Of a stretch of DNA of 64,000 nt, positions 7,800-18,005 are shown in pieces. Positions within the stretch are counted from its first letter, which is position 1. Each line of letters opens with the position of its first letter. A model generated the notes under the pieces. That model saw nothing but the letters and a program-made list of their open reading frames with translations. It did no database searches and had not been told where the DNA came from. A program made the translations under genes and the position numbers. Source of the DNA: Mesorhizobium sp. LHD-90 (lineage in GTDB: Bacteria; Pseudomonadota; Alphaproteobacteria; Rhizobiales; Rhizobiaceae); contig NZ_JAVFVV010000011.1 of the NCBI RefSeq assembly GCF_030929505.1, positions 124,001 through 188,000 of the forward strand. Direction: 5' to 3'.

Positions 7800-8057
7800 A
7801 TGACGAGCACAGACACCAGACCGGTCGTGAGCCAGGCCGATCTCGCCCATCTCGGCGAAGGCACCGTGGCTTACCTGCGCGAAATGGGCTCGGAGGAGCT
7901 GAAGGGCAAGTTTCCGGGGCTTCCCGAAATCCAGCCCGGCCTGAAACTGTGGGCGCTGTTTGCCGCCGACGGCCGGCCGATCCTGCTTTCGGACGAGCGC
8001 GACCGGGCGCTTGCGGGTGCTCTGGAGAACGATCTCGTTCCCGTCGCTTTGCACTGA
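7800..8057 (+). CDS. DUF1150 family protein
   Basis: 85 residues from the ATG at 7800, chosen for its strong AAGGAGG seven bases upstream. Sequence 'LAHLGEGTVAYLREMGSEEL...ALFAADGRPILLSDERDRAL' is typical of DUF1150, a small alphaproteobacterial family usually encoded next to hsp20. Biochemical role unknown; co-expression with Hsp20 suggests a stress role. Confidence 0.88.
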   Translation: MTSTDTRPVVSQADLAHLGEGTVAYLREMGSEELKGKFPGLPEIQPGLKLWALFAADGRPILLSDERDRALAGALENDLVPVALH

Positions 8058-8073
8058 AGATCCCAGACGACAA

Positions 8074-8093
8074 CGGGCGGCTCGCGCCGCCCG
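8074..8093. terminator. hairpin between convergent DUF1150 and ptsN genes
   Basis: Eight-bp perfect GC stem (CGGGCGGC/GCCGCCCG) with loop TCGC, placed between two convergent stops. No run of T follows directly. Confidence 0.5.
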
Positions 8094-8115
8094 CCTCGAT
8101 CGATTTCCCGTAAAA

Positions 8116-8580
8116 TCAAGCCGCGTGCGACGTTGGTGCCGATGCCAGCAGCGCATGGATGGCGCTGGCGTCGCGGGTGCCGCGCACCTTTGCCACGGTA
8201 TCGCCGTCCCGCAGCACGCGTGCGATGCGCGATAGCGCCTTGAGATGATCCGCGCCGGCGCCCTCCGGCGCCAGAAGCAGGAAGACAAGGTCGACCGGCT
8301 GGTCGTCCAGCGCCTCGAAATCGACCGGCTGCTCCAGCCGCGCGAACACGCCGGTGATCTGCTTGACCCCCGCCAGCTTGCCGTGCGGAATGGCGATGCC
8401 GTTGCCGACGCCGGTCGATCCCAGTCGCTCGCGTTGCAGGATGGTATCGAAAATCTCACGCTCGGGAATATGCGTGATCGCCGCCGCCCGCTCGGCCAGA
8501 AGTTGTAGGAGCTGCTTCTTCGAATTCGCCTTCAGGGCCGGCAGGATGGCCGGCACCTGAACCAGATCACTGAGATCCAT
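8116..8580 (-). CDS. ptsN: PTS IIA-like nitrogen regulatory protein PtsN
   Basis: 154 residues. EIIA-Ntr phosphoacceptor of the nitrogen PTS, phosphorylated on the His in 'GNGIAIPHGKLAGV' (His66). It regulates rather than transports: in rhizobia it affects K+ uptake, carbon storage and the PtsP chain. Family signatures 'LLQLLAERAA', 'IFDTILQRERLGSTGVGNGI', 'DLVFLLLAPEGAGADHLKAL' are present. The start at 8580 carries AAGAGG 8 bases upstream. Third gene of the conserved rpoN-hpf-ptsN order. Confidence 0.95.
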   Translation of the reverse strand: MDLSDLVQVPAILPALKANSKKQLLQLLAERAAAITHIPEREIFDTILQRERLGSTGVGNGIAIPHGKLAGVKQITGVFARLEQPVDFEALDDQPVDLVFLLLAPEGAGADHLKALSRIARVLRDGDTVAKVRGTRDASAIHALLASAPTSHAA

Positions 8581-8642
8581 GCCAAATACCTCTTGTAGCC
8601 CGGACCGGCCGCGTGGAGCGTCCTGGCCGGGTATCCCCCGTT

Positions 8643-9221
8643 TCAACCCTGAGCTGATCTCGTCGTCGACGGATCGATCCAGCCGATGTTGCCGTCCGGT
8701 CGGCGGTAGACGATGTTGACGTGATCGTTGCCTGCATTGCGGAAAACGAAGACCGGGCTTTCCTTGGTGTCGAGTTCGACCACGGCGGAGGCGACGGTCA
8801 TGGTCTTCAGCGCCATGGTCGATTCGGCGACGATGGCCGGCGAATAGTCGTCTGCGACCTCGATCTCGTCATCGTCGGCGAGCGCCTCCATGACCGTATA
8901 GGCCACGTCGGTCTCCTTGCCGTTGCCGCTGCGCGACTTCAACCGGCGCTTGTAGCGGCGCATGCGTTTTTCGAGACGCTCGGCCGCGCCGTCGAATGCG
9001 ATGATCGGGTCCTGGGCGTCGCTGGTCGCCTGCAGCGCCGCGCCGCTGTCGAGGTGGATCATGCAGTCCGCGGTGAAGCGGGAGCCGGACTTGGCGACAG
9101 TGACATGTCCGGCAAATCCTCCGTCGAAATATTTGTCGATCGTCTCGCCGATGCGTGCTTCGATACGGGAGCGGAACGCATCGCCGATATCCATGTGCTT
9201 TCCTGAGATACGCAGGCTCAT
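8643..9221 (-). CDS. hpf: long-form ribosome hibernation-promoting factor HPF/RaiA
   Basis: 192 residues. The N-terminal domain ('RISGKHMDIGDAFRSRIEARI...KYFDG') binds the 30S decoding region. A linker follows, then a C-terminal dimerisation domain ('SPVFVFRNAGNDHVNIVYRRPDGNIGWID'), so this is the long HPF that forms 100S dimers in stationary phase. Lies between rpoN and ptsN on the same strand, the usual order; the 257-bp gap to rpoN may hold its own promoter. Confidence 0.95.
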   Translation of the reverse strand: MSLRISGKHMDIGDAFRSRIEARIGETIDKYFDGGFAGHVTVAKSGSRFTADCMIHLDSGAALQATSDAQDPIIAFDGAAERLEKRMRRYKRRLKSRSGNGKETDVAYTVMEALADDDEIEVADDYSPAIVAESTMALKTMTVASAVVELDTKESPVFVFRNAGNDHVNIVYRRPDGNIGWIDPSTTRSAQG

Positions 9222-9478
9222 GAGATCGCCGACCTTCCTGTTCAGTCTTCCAACGGGGTGAGTTTATACCGGTTGCGGGAGCGCACAAGCATGACAGTGC
9301 TCAGCGACGGCAGCCCTTCTCAAGCTTCAGGTTAGCCACGTGCCGCCTCCCGACGAAAATCCCTTCGACATCGCCCGGCCTATGGGCGCGGGCTTCTAGT
9401 GAGTTCGGCAGGCCTTGTCAATGAATCGGCAGCGGCCGCAGGGGAAGCTCGGGACAGTCCACCAGGGAAACCCGCTGT

Positions 9479-10999
9479 TCAGCGGCCAGCGGTGCTCATC
9501 GCCCGCTTCTCGCGCCGCCGCTGGACGGAGGAGGGAATGTTCATGCCCTCGCGGTATTTGGCGACGGTGCGCCGCGCGATGTCGATGCCATCCTTCTTCA
9601 GGATATCCACAAGCGCGTCGTCGGATAGCACGTCGTCCGGCTTTTCCTCGTCGATCATCTGGCGGATGCGGTCGCGCACCGCCTCGGACGAATGCGCCTC
9701 GCCGCCGCCGGCGGAAGCGATCGAGGCGGTGAAGAAGAAGCGCAGCTCGAAAACGCCGCGCGGGGTGAGCATGTATTTGTTGCTGGTGACGCGGCTGACC
9801 GTCGATTCGTGCATGCCGATGGCGTCGGCGACGTTGCGAAGATTGAGCGGGCGCAGATGGCGGATGCCGTGGAGCAGGAACGCGTCCTGCTGGCGCACGA
9901 TCTCGGTGGCCACTTTCAGGATGGTCTTGGCCCGCTGGTCGAGGCTGCGGGTCAGCCAGTTGGCGTTCTGCAGGCATTCGGTGAGGAAGTCGCGTTCCCC
10001 CTGGTTCTTTGCGTGCCGAGACACCGTGGTGAAATAGATCTGGTCGACCAGAACCCGCGGCAGGGTGTCGGGATTGAGCTCGACCGCCCAACTGCCGTCG
10101 CCAGCGGCGCGCACCTCCACGTCGGCGACTATGGTGTCGGCCGCGCCGCCCGAGAAGGCCAATCCGGGCCGGGGGTCCAGCGTTCGGATTTCCGCCAGCA
10201 TGTCGAGGAGATCCTCCTCGTCGACGCCGCAAAGCCGCTTCAGTGCCTGGAAGTCGCGGCGGGCCAGAAGCTCCAGATTGGCGACCAGCGCCCGCATCGC
10301 CGGGTCATGGCGGTCCTTGCGCTGAAGCTGCAAGGCCAGGCATTCGGCAAGGTCGTGCGCGAACAGGCCGGGCGGGTCGAAGGATTTGCATCGCGACAGC
10401 ACCGCCTCGGCCTCACCGGGTTGCGCGCCTAGCCGCAGACCGATCTCGGCTGCGTCGCCGCGAAAATAGCCTGCCTCGTCGAGCTCGTCGGTGAGTTCGT
10501 GGGCGATCAGCCGCGACGCGGGATCGGCAAAGGCGAAGGCGATCTGCTCGCCGACGTGATCGCGCAGCGTCGGCTTCGCCGCGGCGACACCTTCGAGGTC
10601 GAAGCCATCGCTGTCGCCGCCACCGCCGCCGGTCGATGCCGATTTCCACTGCGCGGCGAGATCGGGGCCGAGCTTCTCGCTGGTGCCGGGATCGTCGGGA
10701 AAGACGTTCTCCAGCGACGTGTCGAGCCGGTCGGAGATCGTTTCGGAGGTGACGGCCCCGCCATCCTCGTACCAGTCTTCGGACCGCGCGCCTTCGTCCA
10801 ACTCCTTCTGGACCTGGTCGGTGGCGGCGTCTTCCTGGGGCTCGACGCGTTCCAGCAGCGGATTGCGCTCGATCTCCTCATCGACGAAGCGTTCGAGTTC
10901 GAGATGTGTGAACTGCAGCAGCTTGATGGACTGCATCAGTTGCGGCGTCATGATCAGCGACTGCGACTGCCGCAACTGCAGTTTGGCCGAAAGCGCCAT
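9479..10999 (-). CDS. rpoN: RNA polymerase sigma-54 factor
   Basis: 506 residues. Region I is the Gln/Leu-rich N-terminus 'LQLRQSQSLIMTPQLMQSIKLLQF', needed for activator response, followed by an acidic Region II. The core-binding domain and HTH ('VADAIGMHESTVSRVTSNKYMLTPRG', broken in two) are present, and the RpoN box 'ARRTVAKYRE' lies near residue 475. Directs transcription from -24/-12 promoters for nitrogen and C4-dicarboxylate genes. The ATG at 10999 is the conserved start; upstream in-frame codons give unrelated sequence. Confidence 0.97.
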   Translation of the reverse strand: MALSAKLQLRQSQSLIMTPQLMQSIKLLQFTHLELERFVDEEIERNPLLERVEPQEDAATDQVQKELDEGARSEDWYEDGGAVTSETISDRLDTSLENVFPDDPGTSEKLGPDLAAQWKSASTGGGGGDSDGFDLEGVAAAKPTLRDHVGEQIAFAFADPASRLIAHELTDELDEAGYFRGDAAEIGLRLGAQPGEAEAVLSRCKSFDPPGLFAHDLAECLALQLQRKDRHDPAMRALVANLELLARRDFQALKRLCGVDEEDLLDMLAEIRTLDPRPGLAFSGGAADTIVADVEVRAAGDGSWAVELNPDTLPRVLVDQIYFTTVSRHAKNQGERDFLTECLQNANWLTRSLDQRAKTILKVATEIVRQQDAFLLHGIRHLRPLNLRNVADAIGMHESTVSRVTSNKYMLTPRGVFELRFFFTASIASAGGGEAHSSEAVRDRIRQMIDEEKPDDVLSDDALVDILKKDGIDIARRTVAKYREGMNIPSSVQRRREKRAMSTAGR

Positions 11000-11180
11000 G
11001 TCCGGTCGTCCAACTCCTACCGCAACGCCACCCGCAGTCCCGCCTTGGCAGATGGCGGGACGGGAAAGTGGAACAATGAACTGGCCCAGCTTTTGCTTGT
11101 CAAGCCGGACGGTAGGAAAAACGTCTTGCCATTTGGTAAAAGGCAAAAAGGGATTGCGCGCGCCGCGCATGCCCGCGGCG

Positions 11181-11995
<815 letters not shown>

Positions 11996-11996
<1 letters not shown>

Positions 11997-12577
11997 TAGT
12001 TTTTCTGCGAACCGGGCGTTATCGACATGATGACGCGGCGGTTGCAACCGTCGACCTCTGCCTTGCTCGTCTTCATGTTGACGGTGAGCTTGCAGCCGAT
12101 CAGCGTATTCTTTCCCTCGGAAAGGACCACTTCCTTGCCCGACAGCACCAGCGTCTGGCTCGTCATGTCGAAGGTGCCGCGGTCGCCGGTGGCAACCTGG
12201 GTGTCGGACTTGATATAGACCTTGTCCTCGACCTCGATGCGGTCGATGTTGGCCGAACCGGTGGAAGAGGAACCGCTGCCGTCATTGGCATAGAAGACCG
12301 TCATCTTGCCGGCTTTCATCAGCGTCGGGCCCTGTGTGACGTTGACGTTGCCGGTGAACACGGCCTTGCTTTCGCCGTCGATGACCTCGAGCTTGTCGCC
12401 CTCGATCTGGATTGGCTGGCCGCTGTTGATGCTGAGCCCCTGCAGGCGCCCGGTAGCCGTATTGTTGGCCGCCGCCTCCTGCGCTTGCAGCGGCAGGACC
12501 GGCAGCGCCGCCAGCGCAAGCACGGCGCAGGCGGAGAGACTGAAGCTTTTCCCGAACATCCCGTTACCCACCCTCAC
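11996..12577 (-). CDS. lptA: LPS transport periplasmic protein LptA
   Basis: 193 residues from the GTG overlapping the lptC stop (GTGA); an ATG at 12559 gives 187 residues and is equally possible. Signal peptide 'LSACAVLALAALPVLPLQAQ' then an OstA-like beta-jellyroll: 'IQIEGDKLEVIDGESKAVFTG', 'QVATGDRGTFDMTSQTLVLSG'. LptA forms the periplasmic bridge carrying LPS between LptC and LptD. The C-terminal 'KTSKAEVDGCNRRVIMSITPG' is typical of rhizobial LptA. Confidence 0.93.
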
Positions 12578-13263
12578 TGGCTGGCCGTCTCTTTCTTCGG
12601 CAGCACTATATGCACACGGACGCGTTTGTCGAAAACAACGATCTTGCCGCGATCCTCGACCGACATCGTGTCGGCGGTGATCGTGCCCCCCTTGTAGCTG
12701 ATCTCGACCGGTTTGTCGGTCGACATGCGGCCTGCGCTGAGATCGAGCAGGGCGGAGCCAAGCGTCGCGACCGCACCGTCCGAGGTGGCGATGTTGATCT
12801 GCGTGTCGACGTTGAGCATGTTGGTGGTGCGGTCGAACTGGCCGCGCGCGGCATCGATGGTTGCCGATCGCTCCATGTCGATCGGCACGGTCGCGGCAAT
12901 CTCCTGGAGTTCCACGACGGCGTCGTTGGCAATGTCCTGAACGGCGCGCAACGCACTGACGGCGTAGGGCTGGTTGTCTCTGGTGAAGCCTTCCAGCTTG
13001 GGATTGGCCATCACCAGCTTGCCGTCGGAGACCGTCGATTCCTGCGACGTGATGTCGGCCGACGGCGTGGAGCGGTAGGATTGCAGCAGGAAGCCGGCGG
13101 CCATGATCACCGCCAGCGCCGGCAGGACGATCTTGAGCACCCCGACCCGGCGCGAATGGCGCTGTGCGTTGCGGAACATGGCGGAACGCTCGGCCGTCGG
13201 CCGGGCCGGGCCCGCAATGGCCTCAGGGGATGCGTCGCTCGAATCCGGCGATCTTGCCAACAT
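12574..13263 (-). CDS. lptC: LPS export inner-membrane protein LptC
   Basis: 229 residues. Cytosolic N-terminus, one membrane anchor ('VLKIVLPALAVIMAAGFLL', about residues 42-60), then a periplasmic LptC domain with 'ESTVSDGKLVMANPKLEGF' and 'VEISYKGGTITADTMSVEDRG'. Receives LPS from LptBFG and hands it to LptA. First gene of the lptCAB operon; overlaps lptA by four bases. Confidence 0.92.
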   Translation of the reverse strand: MLARSPDSSDASPEAIAGPARPTAERSAMFRNAQRHSRRVGVLKIVLPALAVIMAAGFLLQSYRSTPSADITSQESTVSDGKLVMANPKLEGFTRDNQPYAVSALRAVQDIANDAVVELQEIAATVPIDMERSATIDAARGQFDRTTNMLNVDTQINIATSDGAVATLGSALLDLSAGRMSTDKPVEISYKGGTITADTMSVEDRGKIVVFDKRVRVHIVLPKKETASQ

Positions 13264-13661
13264 AGCATACCTGTTTCGCGTCGCAGCGCCGGCAGAACCC
13301 GTCGCGCCGGATCACCAAGATGACTGACCGCGATCAACGTGCCGAAAGCCACGAAATTATGGCCAACTGCCTGAGGCCGCTTCGACTTTCCCCCTTCCGC
13401 AAGCGCGGAACAGCCGATGCACCTGTCCGTTCGACCAGATGGCGGACGTCCTGCCCGCTTCCAGTCTCGCGTGCGCGCCACTTTAGATCATGCCGTCGCG
13501 CGCCAACAATTGGGCAATATGGTTATGTTTGAACGAATTGTCAGCCCCCACATCTCCGGGAAGGCGGCCGATCGGGCAGTTTTCCTGACTTTAGTTTAGC
13601 AAAAGGTGAGGGGTGTTGTCCTCAGAGCATCCGTCGGTCGCAGGGAACCGGGCGAAACCGG
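13264..13661. other. 398-bp spacer upstream of lptC, no gene seen
   Basis: Lies between the lptC start and the def stop. No frame has supporting features. A sigma-70-like promoter for lptC can be drawn at 13516-13544. Confidence 0.5.
13516..13544 (-). promoter_or_regulatory. possible sigma-70 promoter for lptCAB
   Basis: On the minus strand CTGACA, a 17-base spacer, then CATATT, about 250 bp before lptC. Five of six and four of six bases match the -35 and -10 consensus. The long leader makes this only a candidate. Confidence 0.3.
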
Positions 13662-14192
13662 TCAGACGGCCATGCGGCTCGGCGGACGATCCTTGGCGAG
13701 CTTGCGGAATTTGCGCACGACCATATCGCGCTTGAGTCGTGAGATGTGGTCGATGAACAGCACGCCGTCGAGATGATCGATCTCGTGCTGGAGGCAGGTG
13801 GCCAGCAGCCCTTCCGCCGTCACCTCGCGCGGCTTGCCGTCGAGGTCGAGATATTTCACCCGCACCGTGGCCGGCCGCTCGACCTCGGCATAATAGTCGG
13901 GGATGGACAGGCAGCCTTCCTCGTAGACCGAACGCTCGTCGGAACGTTCGACGATCTGCGGGTTGATGAAGACCTGCGGCGCCTTGGGCTCGTCTTCCTT
14001 GGCGAGGTCGATGACCAGCATGCGCAGCGGCTCGCCAACCTGGATCGCCGCGAGCCCGATGCCGGGCGCGTCGTACATGGTTTCCAGCATGTCGCCGGAA
14101 AGTTTGCGCAGCGGCGCGTCGAAGCGCTCGACCGGCTTGGACACCAGGCGCAGAACCGGATCGGGAAGAATAATCAGCGGCTTGATCGACAT
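13662..14192 (-). CDS. def: peptide deformylase
   Basis: 176 residues. Metalloenzyme that removes the N-formyl group from nascent proteins. All three motifs are intact: '[10 protein letters not shown]', 'EEGCLSIP' (metal ligand Cys94) and 'QHEIDHLDG' (His136, Glu137, His140). Start at 14192 ('MSIKPLI') matches the family; the upstream in-frame Met adds 15 residues without homology. No fmt gene follows on this strand inside the window; instead a 398-bp gap leads to lptC. Confidence 0.96.
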   Translation of the reverse strand: MSIKPLIILPDPVLRLVSKPVERFDAPLRKLSGDMLETMYDAPGIGLAAIQVGEPLRMLVIDLAKEDEPKAPQVFINPQIVERSDERSVYEEGCLSIPDYYAEVERPATVRVKYLDLDGKPREVTAEGLLATCLQHEIDHLDGVLFIDHISRLKRDMVVRKFRKLAKDRPPSRMAV

Positions 14193-14296
14193 GCGTTTCA
14201 GGTAATGGCTTGCGTGAAAAGCGTCAACGGGGGTCACGCGGCTACCGTTCCCGTTTTGATCTGCAGGCCGCCGGCGAATCGGCTATTCTTGCCGGC

Positions 14297-15547
14297 ATGA
14301 CCGACCTTGCCCAACTCCTTGCCCAGCCTGTAGCCCAGTTTGGCGCCACGGTGGTGACGCTCGGCCACACGCTGGCCGGGTTCGCGGTGCTGTTGCTGGC
14401 TCTGCTCGTGGCGCTCGTCGTGGCGCTGTGGCGCTCGGCGAAAGCGCGCGCCGTGGCCGCCGCCGAGGCAGCCGACCTTGCGCGCGACACCGAGGCCCGC
14501 ATGGCCGGCCTGCTGCGGGCCCAGGCCGAGATGCAGGGCCGCATGAGTGCCGTCGCCGACGTGCTCGGCGCGCGTCAGGCCGAGCTCAACCAGTCGATTG
14601 GCCAGCGGCTCGACGCCATGACCGGCCGCATCGGCCAGACCATGGCGGAGCAGACCAAATCGACGCACGACAACCTTGCCCGCCTGCAGGAGCGGCTGGC
14701 GGTGATCGACACGGCCCAGAACAACATCCAGTCGCTGGCCGGCCAGGTGGTGCAGTTGCAGGCGATCCTGTCCAACAAGCAGACGCGCGGCGCCTTCGGC
14801 CAGTCGCGCATGGAGGCGATCGTCGCCGACGGGCTGCCGCAGGGCGGCTACACATTCCAGCACACGCTCTCCAACGGCAGCCGGCCGGACTGCGTGGTGA
14901 GGATGCCCAACGGCGCGCCGCCGCTGGTGATCGACGCAAAATTCCCGTTGGAGGCGTGGAACGCCATCCGCGCCGCGGCGGAGGCCGACCAGAGCGGCGA
15001 GGCGCAAAGGGCGGCGCAGCAGGCGTTCCGCCGCGATCTCGACGTGCACATAAGGGCGATCTCGGAAAAGTACCTGCTGCCCGGCGAGACGCACGACACG
15101 GCCTTCATGTTCGTGCCGTCGGAATCGATCTTCGCCGAGATCCACGAGAATTTCGAGCCGATCGTGCAGCGCGCCCATCGCGCCCGCATTGTCATCGTCT
15201 CGCCCTCGCTGCTGATGCTGTCGATCCAGGTGATCCAGTCGATCCTGAAGGACGCCTCGATGCGCGAGCAGGCGCATCTCATCCAGGGCGAGGTGGTGCG
15301 GCTGATGGAGGATCTTTCCAGGCTGGACGACCGCGTGCGCAAATTGCAGGTGCATTTCGGCCAGGCCAACAAGGATATCGACGACATCCTGATCTCGGCG
15401 TCGAAAGTCGCCAAGCGCGGACAGAAGATCGAAGCACTGGAATTCGGCGATCCGCCGCCGGCTGCGATCGAGCCGGAACCGGCGCACAGCGCGCAGAGCA
15501 AGACCGGGCAGCTCCGGCTGCGGGTGGTCGAGGATGGGTCGGCCTGA
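14297..15547 (+). CDS. rmuC: DNA recombination protein RmuC
   Basis: 416 residues. An N-terminal membrane segment ('TLAGFAVLLLALLVALVVALW'-like; residues about 20-42) and a coiled-coil ('EAADLARDTEARMAGLLRA') precede the RmuC domain: 'QSRMEAIVADGLPQGGY', 'RPDCVVRMPNG', 'VIDAKFPLEAW', 'FMFVPSESIFAEI', 'SPSLLMLSIQVIQSI'. The D-x-K pattern belongs to the PD-(D/E)XK nuclease-like fold. Thought to limit rearrangements at inverted repeats. Divergent from def, about 100 bp apart. Confidence 0.93.
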   Translation: MTDLAQLLAQPVAQFGATVVTLGHTLAGFAVLLLALLVALVVALWRSAKARAVAAAEAADLARDTEARMAGLLRAQAEMQGRMSAVADVLGARQAELNQSIGQRLDAMTGRIGQTMAEQTKSTHDNLARLQERLAVIDTAQNNIQSLAGQVVQLQAILSNKQTRGAFGQSRMEAIVADGLPQGGYTFQHTLSNGSRPDCVVRMPNGAPPLVIDAKFPLEAWNAIRAAAEADQSGEAQRAAQQAFRRDLDVHIRAISEKYLLPGETHDTAFMFVPSESIFAEIHENFEPIVQRAHRARIVIVSPSLLMLSIQVIQSILKDASMREQAHLIQGEVVRLMEDLSRLDDRVRKLQVHFGQANKDIDDILISASKVAKRGQKIEALEFGDPPPAAIEPEPAHSAQSKTGQLRLRVVEDGSA

Positions 15548-15639
15548 ACTGAAGCTGAATATGCATGGGCGCGCGGGGCATCTTGCGCGACGGCAAAACT
15601 CCTGATTCAGTTGTTGCAGGATCAACAGGAGGATTGGAT

Positions 15640-15768
15640 ATGGCCAAAGGTTCGATGAGGCCGGGCAAGGAAGCCCGCAAGCCGAAGAAGGACGCCAAGA
15701 AGCCGGCTGCTGCCCCGGTGCTGCACGCGCCGGCCGTGCCGGCTATGAAGATCAAGGAAAAGAAATAG
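15640..15768 (+). CDS. small basic Lys-rich protein conserved in rhizobia
   Basis: 42 residues starting 'MAKGSMRPGKEARKPKKD', ending 'AMKIKEKK'; nearly a third Lys/Arg. Start fixed by a strong AGGAGG seven to eight bases upstream. Small 'MAKGSMR..KE.RKPKK' proteins are common in Rhizobiales with no known function; nucleic-acid or ribosome contact is a guess. Followed by a strong terminator, so probably an independent small transcript. Confidence 0.78.
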   Translation: MAKGSMRPGKEARKPKKDAKKPAAAPVLHAPAVPAMKIKEKK

Positions 15769-15793
15769 CCTCGTCCTGAACTGACTTATTGCC

Positions 15794-15821
15794 ATGGCCG
15801 CTCCGATCACGGAGCGGCCAT
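15794..15821. terminator. strong hairpin between convergent genes
   Basis: Twelve-bp perfect stem (ATGGCCGCTCCG and complement) with loop ATCA, 25 bp after the small basic gene and 19 bp before the stop of the convergent SRPBCC gene. T-rich sequence follows on the plus strand. Confidence 0.75.
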
Positions 15822-15840
15822 AAGTGCCTGTTTGTTTGCT

Positions 15841-16314
15841 TCAGAGTTTCGCCGCGACGTCCTCGAGCTGATCGGCGCACTGGCCCCAGCCCTCGTGAAA
15901 CCCCATCTTCTCATGGGCCTCGCGGTCCTCGGCCGTCCAGTGGAGGACGCGGGCCGTGTATTTGGTCTTGCCCGGACCGGCATCCTCGAAGGTGAGGATG
16001 CCCGTCATGAACGGCTTTTCCGACGGCTCCCAGGCGCTGACGAAGGCGTCGGTGAAGACGAGGCGCTCGTTGGGCACCACTTCGAGGTAGATGCCGCGAT
16101 TGGGGAACTCGGTGCCGTCCGGTCCGGCCATGACGAACAGGTTGGATCCGCCCGGCCGCACGTCGACCTCGACCTTCGGCGTGGTCCATGGTTTTGGCGC
16201 GAACCACAGCGGCAGGATTTTTGGGTCCGTCCAGCAGCGATAGACGTTTTCGCGCGGCGCGTTGAGGATGCGGGTCAGCACCAGTTCGCGGTCGCCCTTG
16301 GTCGTGTCGGTCAT
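15841..16314 (-). CDS. SRPBCC / AHSA1-like domain protein
   Basis: 157 residues, one START-like domain: 'LVLTRILNAPRENVYRCWTDPKILPLWFAPKPW', broken here at 'TDP', then 'DVRPGGSNLFVMAGPDG', 'FVSAWEP', 'GILTFEDAGPGKTKYTA' and 'HEGWGQCADQLEDV'. These are the hallmarks of the Aha1-C/SRPBCC family, with a hydrophobic ligand cavity. Ligand unknown. Start has AGGAG seven bases upstream. Transcribed alone, with a terminator shared with the facing small gene. Confidence 0.85.
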   Translation of the reverse strand: MTDTTKGDRELVLTRILNAPRENVYRCWTDPKILPLWFAPKPWTTPKVEVDVRPGGSNLFVMAGPDGTEFPNRGIYLEVVPNERLVFTDAFVSAWEPSEKPFMTGILTFEDAGPGKTKYTARVLHWTAEDREAHEKMGFHEGWGQCADQLEDVAAKL

Positions 16315-16482
16315 TCTTTTCTCCTGAAAGCTGGTTTCGAGCCTAGGACGCCAATGGGCCGAAGGTTCCGACAGACGCCACGAATTTTTTCGCGGGCCGC
16401 CTTGCTGACCCGCATACGTGGGCAGGAAAATAGCGTCGATGCCGACGCGCGCTACCCCGCGCGGGGCGTTCTCCTGACAGGG

Positions 16483-17991
16483 TCAGACGTGCTTGCGGCC
16501 GCCGGCCGCCCGGAACCAGTCGTCCGGATAGGGATACCACCACTCCTGTATCGTCGGCTTGTGGTCGATGATCACCATCTTCGAGCGCCGGAAGGCGTCG
16601 AGACCCTGGCGGCCGAGCTCGCGGCCGAGGCCGGACGCCTTCCAGCCGCCGAAGGGCAGGGCGTCATTGTCGATCAGCGGATTGTTGACCCACACCATGC
16701 CGGCCTCCAATCGCTCGGCGGCCTCATGCGCCTCGGCGAGGTCGGTGGTGAAGATCGAGGCGCCGAGGCCGAACGGGCTGTCGTTGGCAAGCCTTATCGC
16801 CTCGTCGAAATCCTTGACGCGGCAGATGGCGGCGACCGGCCCGAAACATTCTTCCCGGCAGATCGCCATGTCCGGCGTGACGCCGGTGAGGATCGTCGGC
16901 TCATAGAACCAGCCGACATTGTTGGCCGGCGGGATGCGGCCGCCAGTGACGGCCGTCGCGCCGCTGCGCACTGCGTCGTCGACCAGTCGCATGACCTTGG
17001 CGCGCGCCGCCTCGCTGACCAGAGGTCCGATCTCTGATCTGTCGAGGCCGTTGCCGATGCGCAGTCTTCGCGTCTCGGCGGCGAATTTCTCCACGAAGGT
17101 GTCGTGCACGTCGTCGACGACAAAAAACCGCTCGGCAGAAGTGCAGACCTGTCCCGAGAGATGGAAAGCGGCCGTCACCGCGCCCGCCGCCGCGACGTCG
17201 AGCGGCGCATGTTTCGAGACGATCATCGGATCGGAGCCGCCAGCCTCGATGACGCAGGGCTTCATGCGTTCGGCGCAGGCGACCGCCACTGCCTTGCCTG
17301 CCGCCACGGAGCCTGTGAAGGCGACGGCGTGCGTGCGCGGTGACTGGATCAGCGCCTGGGCGGTCGCGGCGTTGCCGGGCAGGCAGCAGACAAGACCTTC
17401 CGGCAGCGAGCGAAAAACGTTCATGTAGTCGAGCGTCGAAAGCGTCGTCGCTTCCGCCGGCTTGATGACGCAGGCATTGCCGGCGGCGAGCGAGGCGGCG
17501 ACGGTCCAGCACATCAAAAGCACCGGAAAATTATACGGCATGATGTGCACCGATACGCCGTAGGGTTCGTAGCGCGCATACTGAAACGAGCCGGCCTGCG
17601 TGGTGCCGGCGATTTTCCCGGCCTCGTCGCGCGCCATCTCGGCGTAATACCGAAACACCGGTGCGCAATTGGCGATTTCGCCGATCGCTTCCGGATAGGG
17701 TTTGCCCATCTCGCGCACCATCAACTCGGCGCAGCGGGTGAAGTCGGCTTGTTCGATGGCGTTGGCAACCTGGTGCAGGTGTTTTGCCCGGCTTTTGGCG
17801 TCGAGTTTTTTCCACTTGGCCTGGGCGGCGGTAGCGGCGTCCAGCGCCACTTCGATCTCGGCCGCGGTCGCGGCGGAAATCGCGCCGACCGTCTCCAGCG
17901 TGGCGGGGTCGATGACGGGTCTTTGCGTGCCCGCCATCGGCCGGAAGTTTGGATTGACGAAGAGCGTCGGCTGATGGGGTGAAAACGTCAT
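16483..17991 (-). CDS. aldehyde dehydrogenase family protein
   Basis: 502 residues. NAD(P)-dependent oxidation of an aldehyde to an acid. Cofactor and catalytic elements: 'IMPYNFPVLLMCWTVAASLAAG' (divided), 'KPAEATTLS', 'AFTGSVAAGKAVA', catalytic Glu in 'VIEAGGSDPMIV' and nucleophile Cys in 'SGQVCTSAERFFV'. Typical ALDHs have 'ELGG'; here 'EAGGSDP', as in succinate-semialdehyde-like and plant-type groups. Last gene of the probable transporter-GT-cupin operon, 14 bp after a cupin, suggesting it oxidises an aldehyde from the imported compound. Substrate unknown. Confidence 0.9.
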   Translation of the reverse strand: MTFSPHQPTLFVNPNFRPMAGTQRPVIDPATLETVGAISAATAAEIEVALDAATAAQAKWKKLDAKSRAKHLHQVANAIEQADFTRCAELMVREMGKPYPEAIGEIANCAPVFRYYAEMARDEAGKIAGTTQAGSFQYARYEPYGVSVHIMPYNFPVLLMCWTVAASLAAGNACVIKPAEATTLSTLDYMNVFRSLPEGLVCCLPGNAATAQALIQSPRTHAVAFTGSVAAGKAVAVACAERMKPCVIEAGGSDPMIVSKHAPLDVAAAGAVTAAFHLSGQVCTSAERFFVVDDVHDTFVEKFAAETRRLRIGNGLDRSEIGPLVSEAARAKVMRLVDDAVRSGATAVTGGRIPPANNVGWFYEPTILTGVTPDMAICREECFGPVAAICRVKDFDEAIRLANDSPFGLGASIFTTDLAEAHEAAERLEAGMVWVNNPLIDNDALPFGGWKASGLGRELGRQGLDAFRRSKMVIIDHKPTIQEWWYPYPDDWFRAAGGRKHV

Positions 17992-18005
17992 GACCTGCCT
18001 CGACC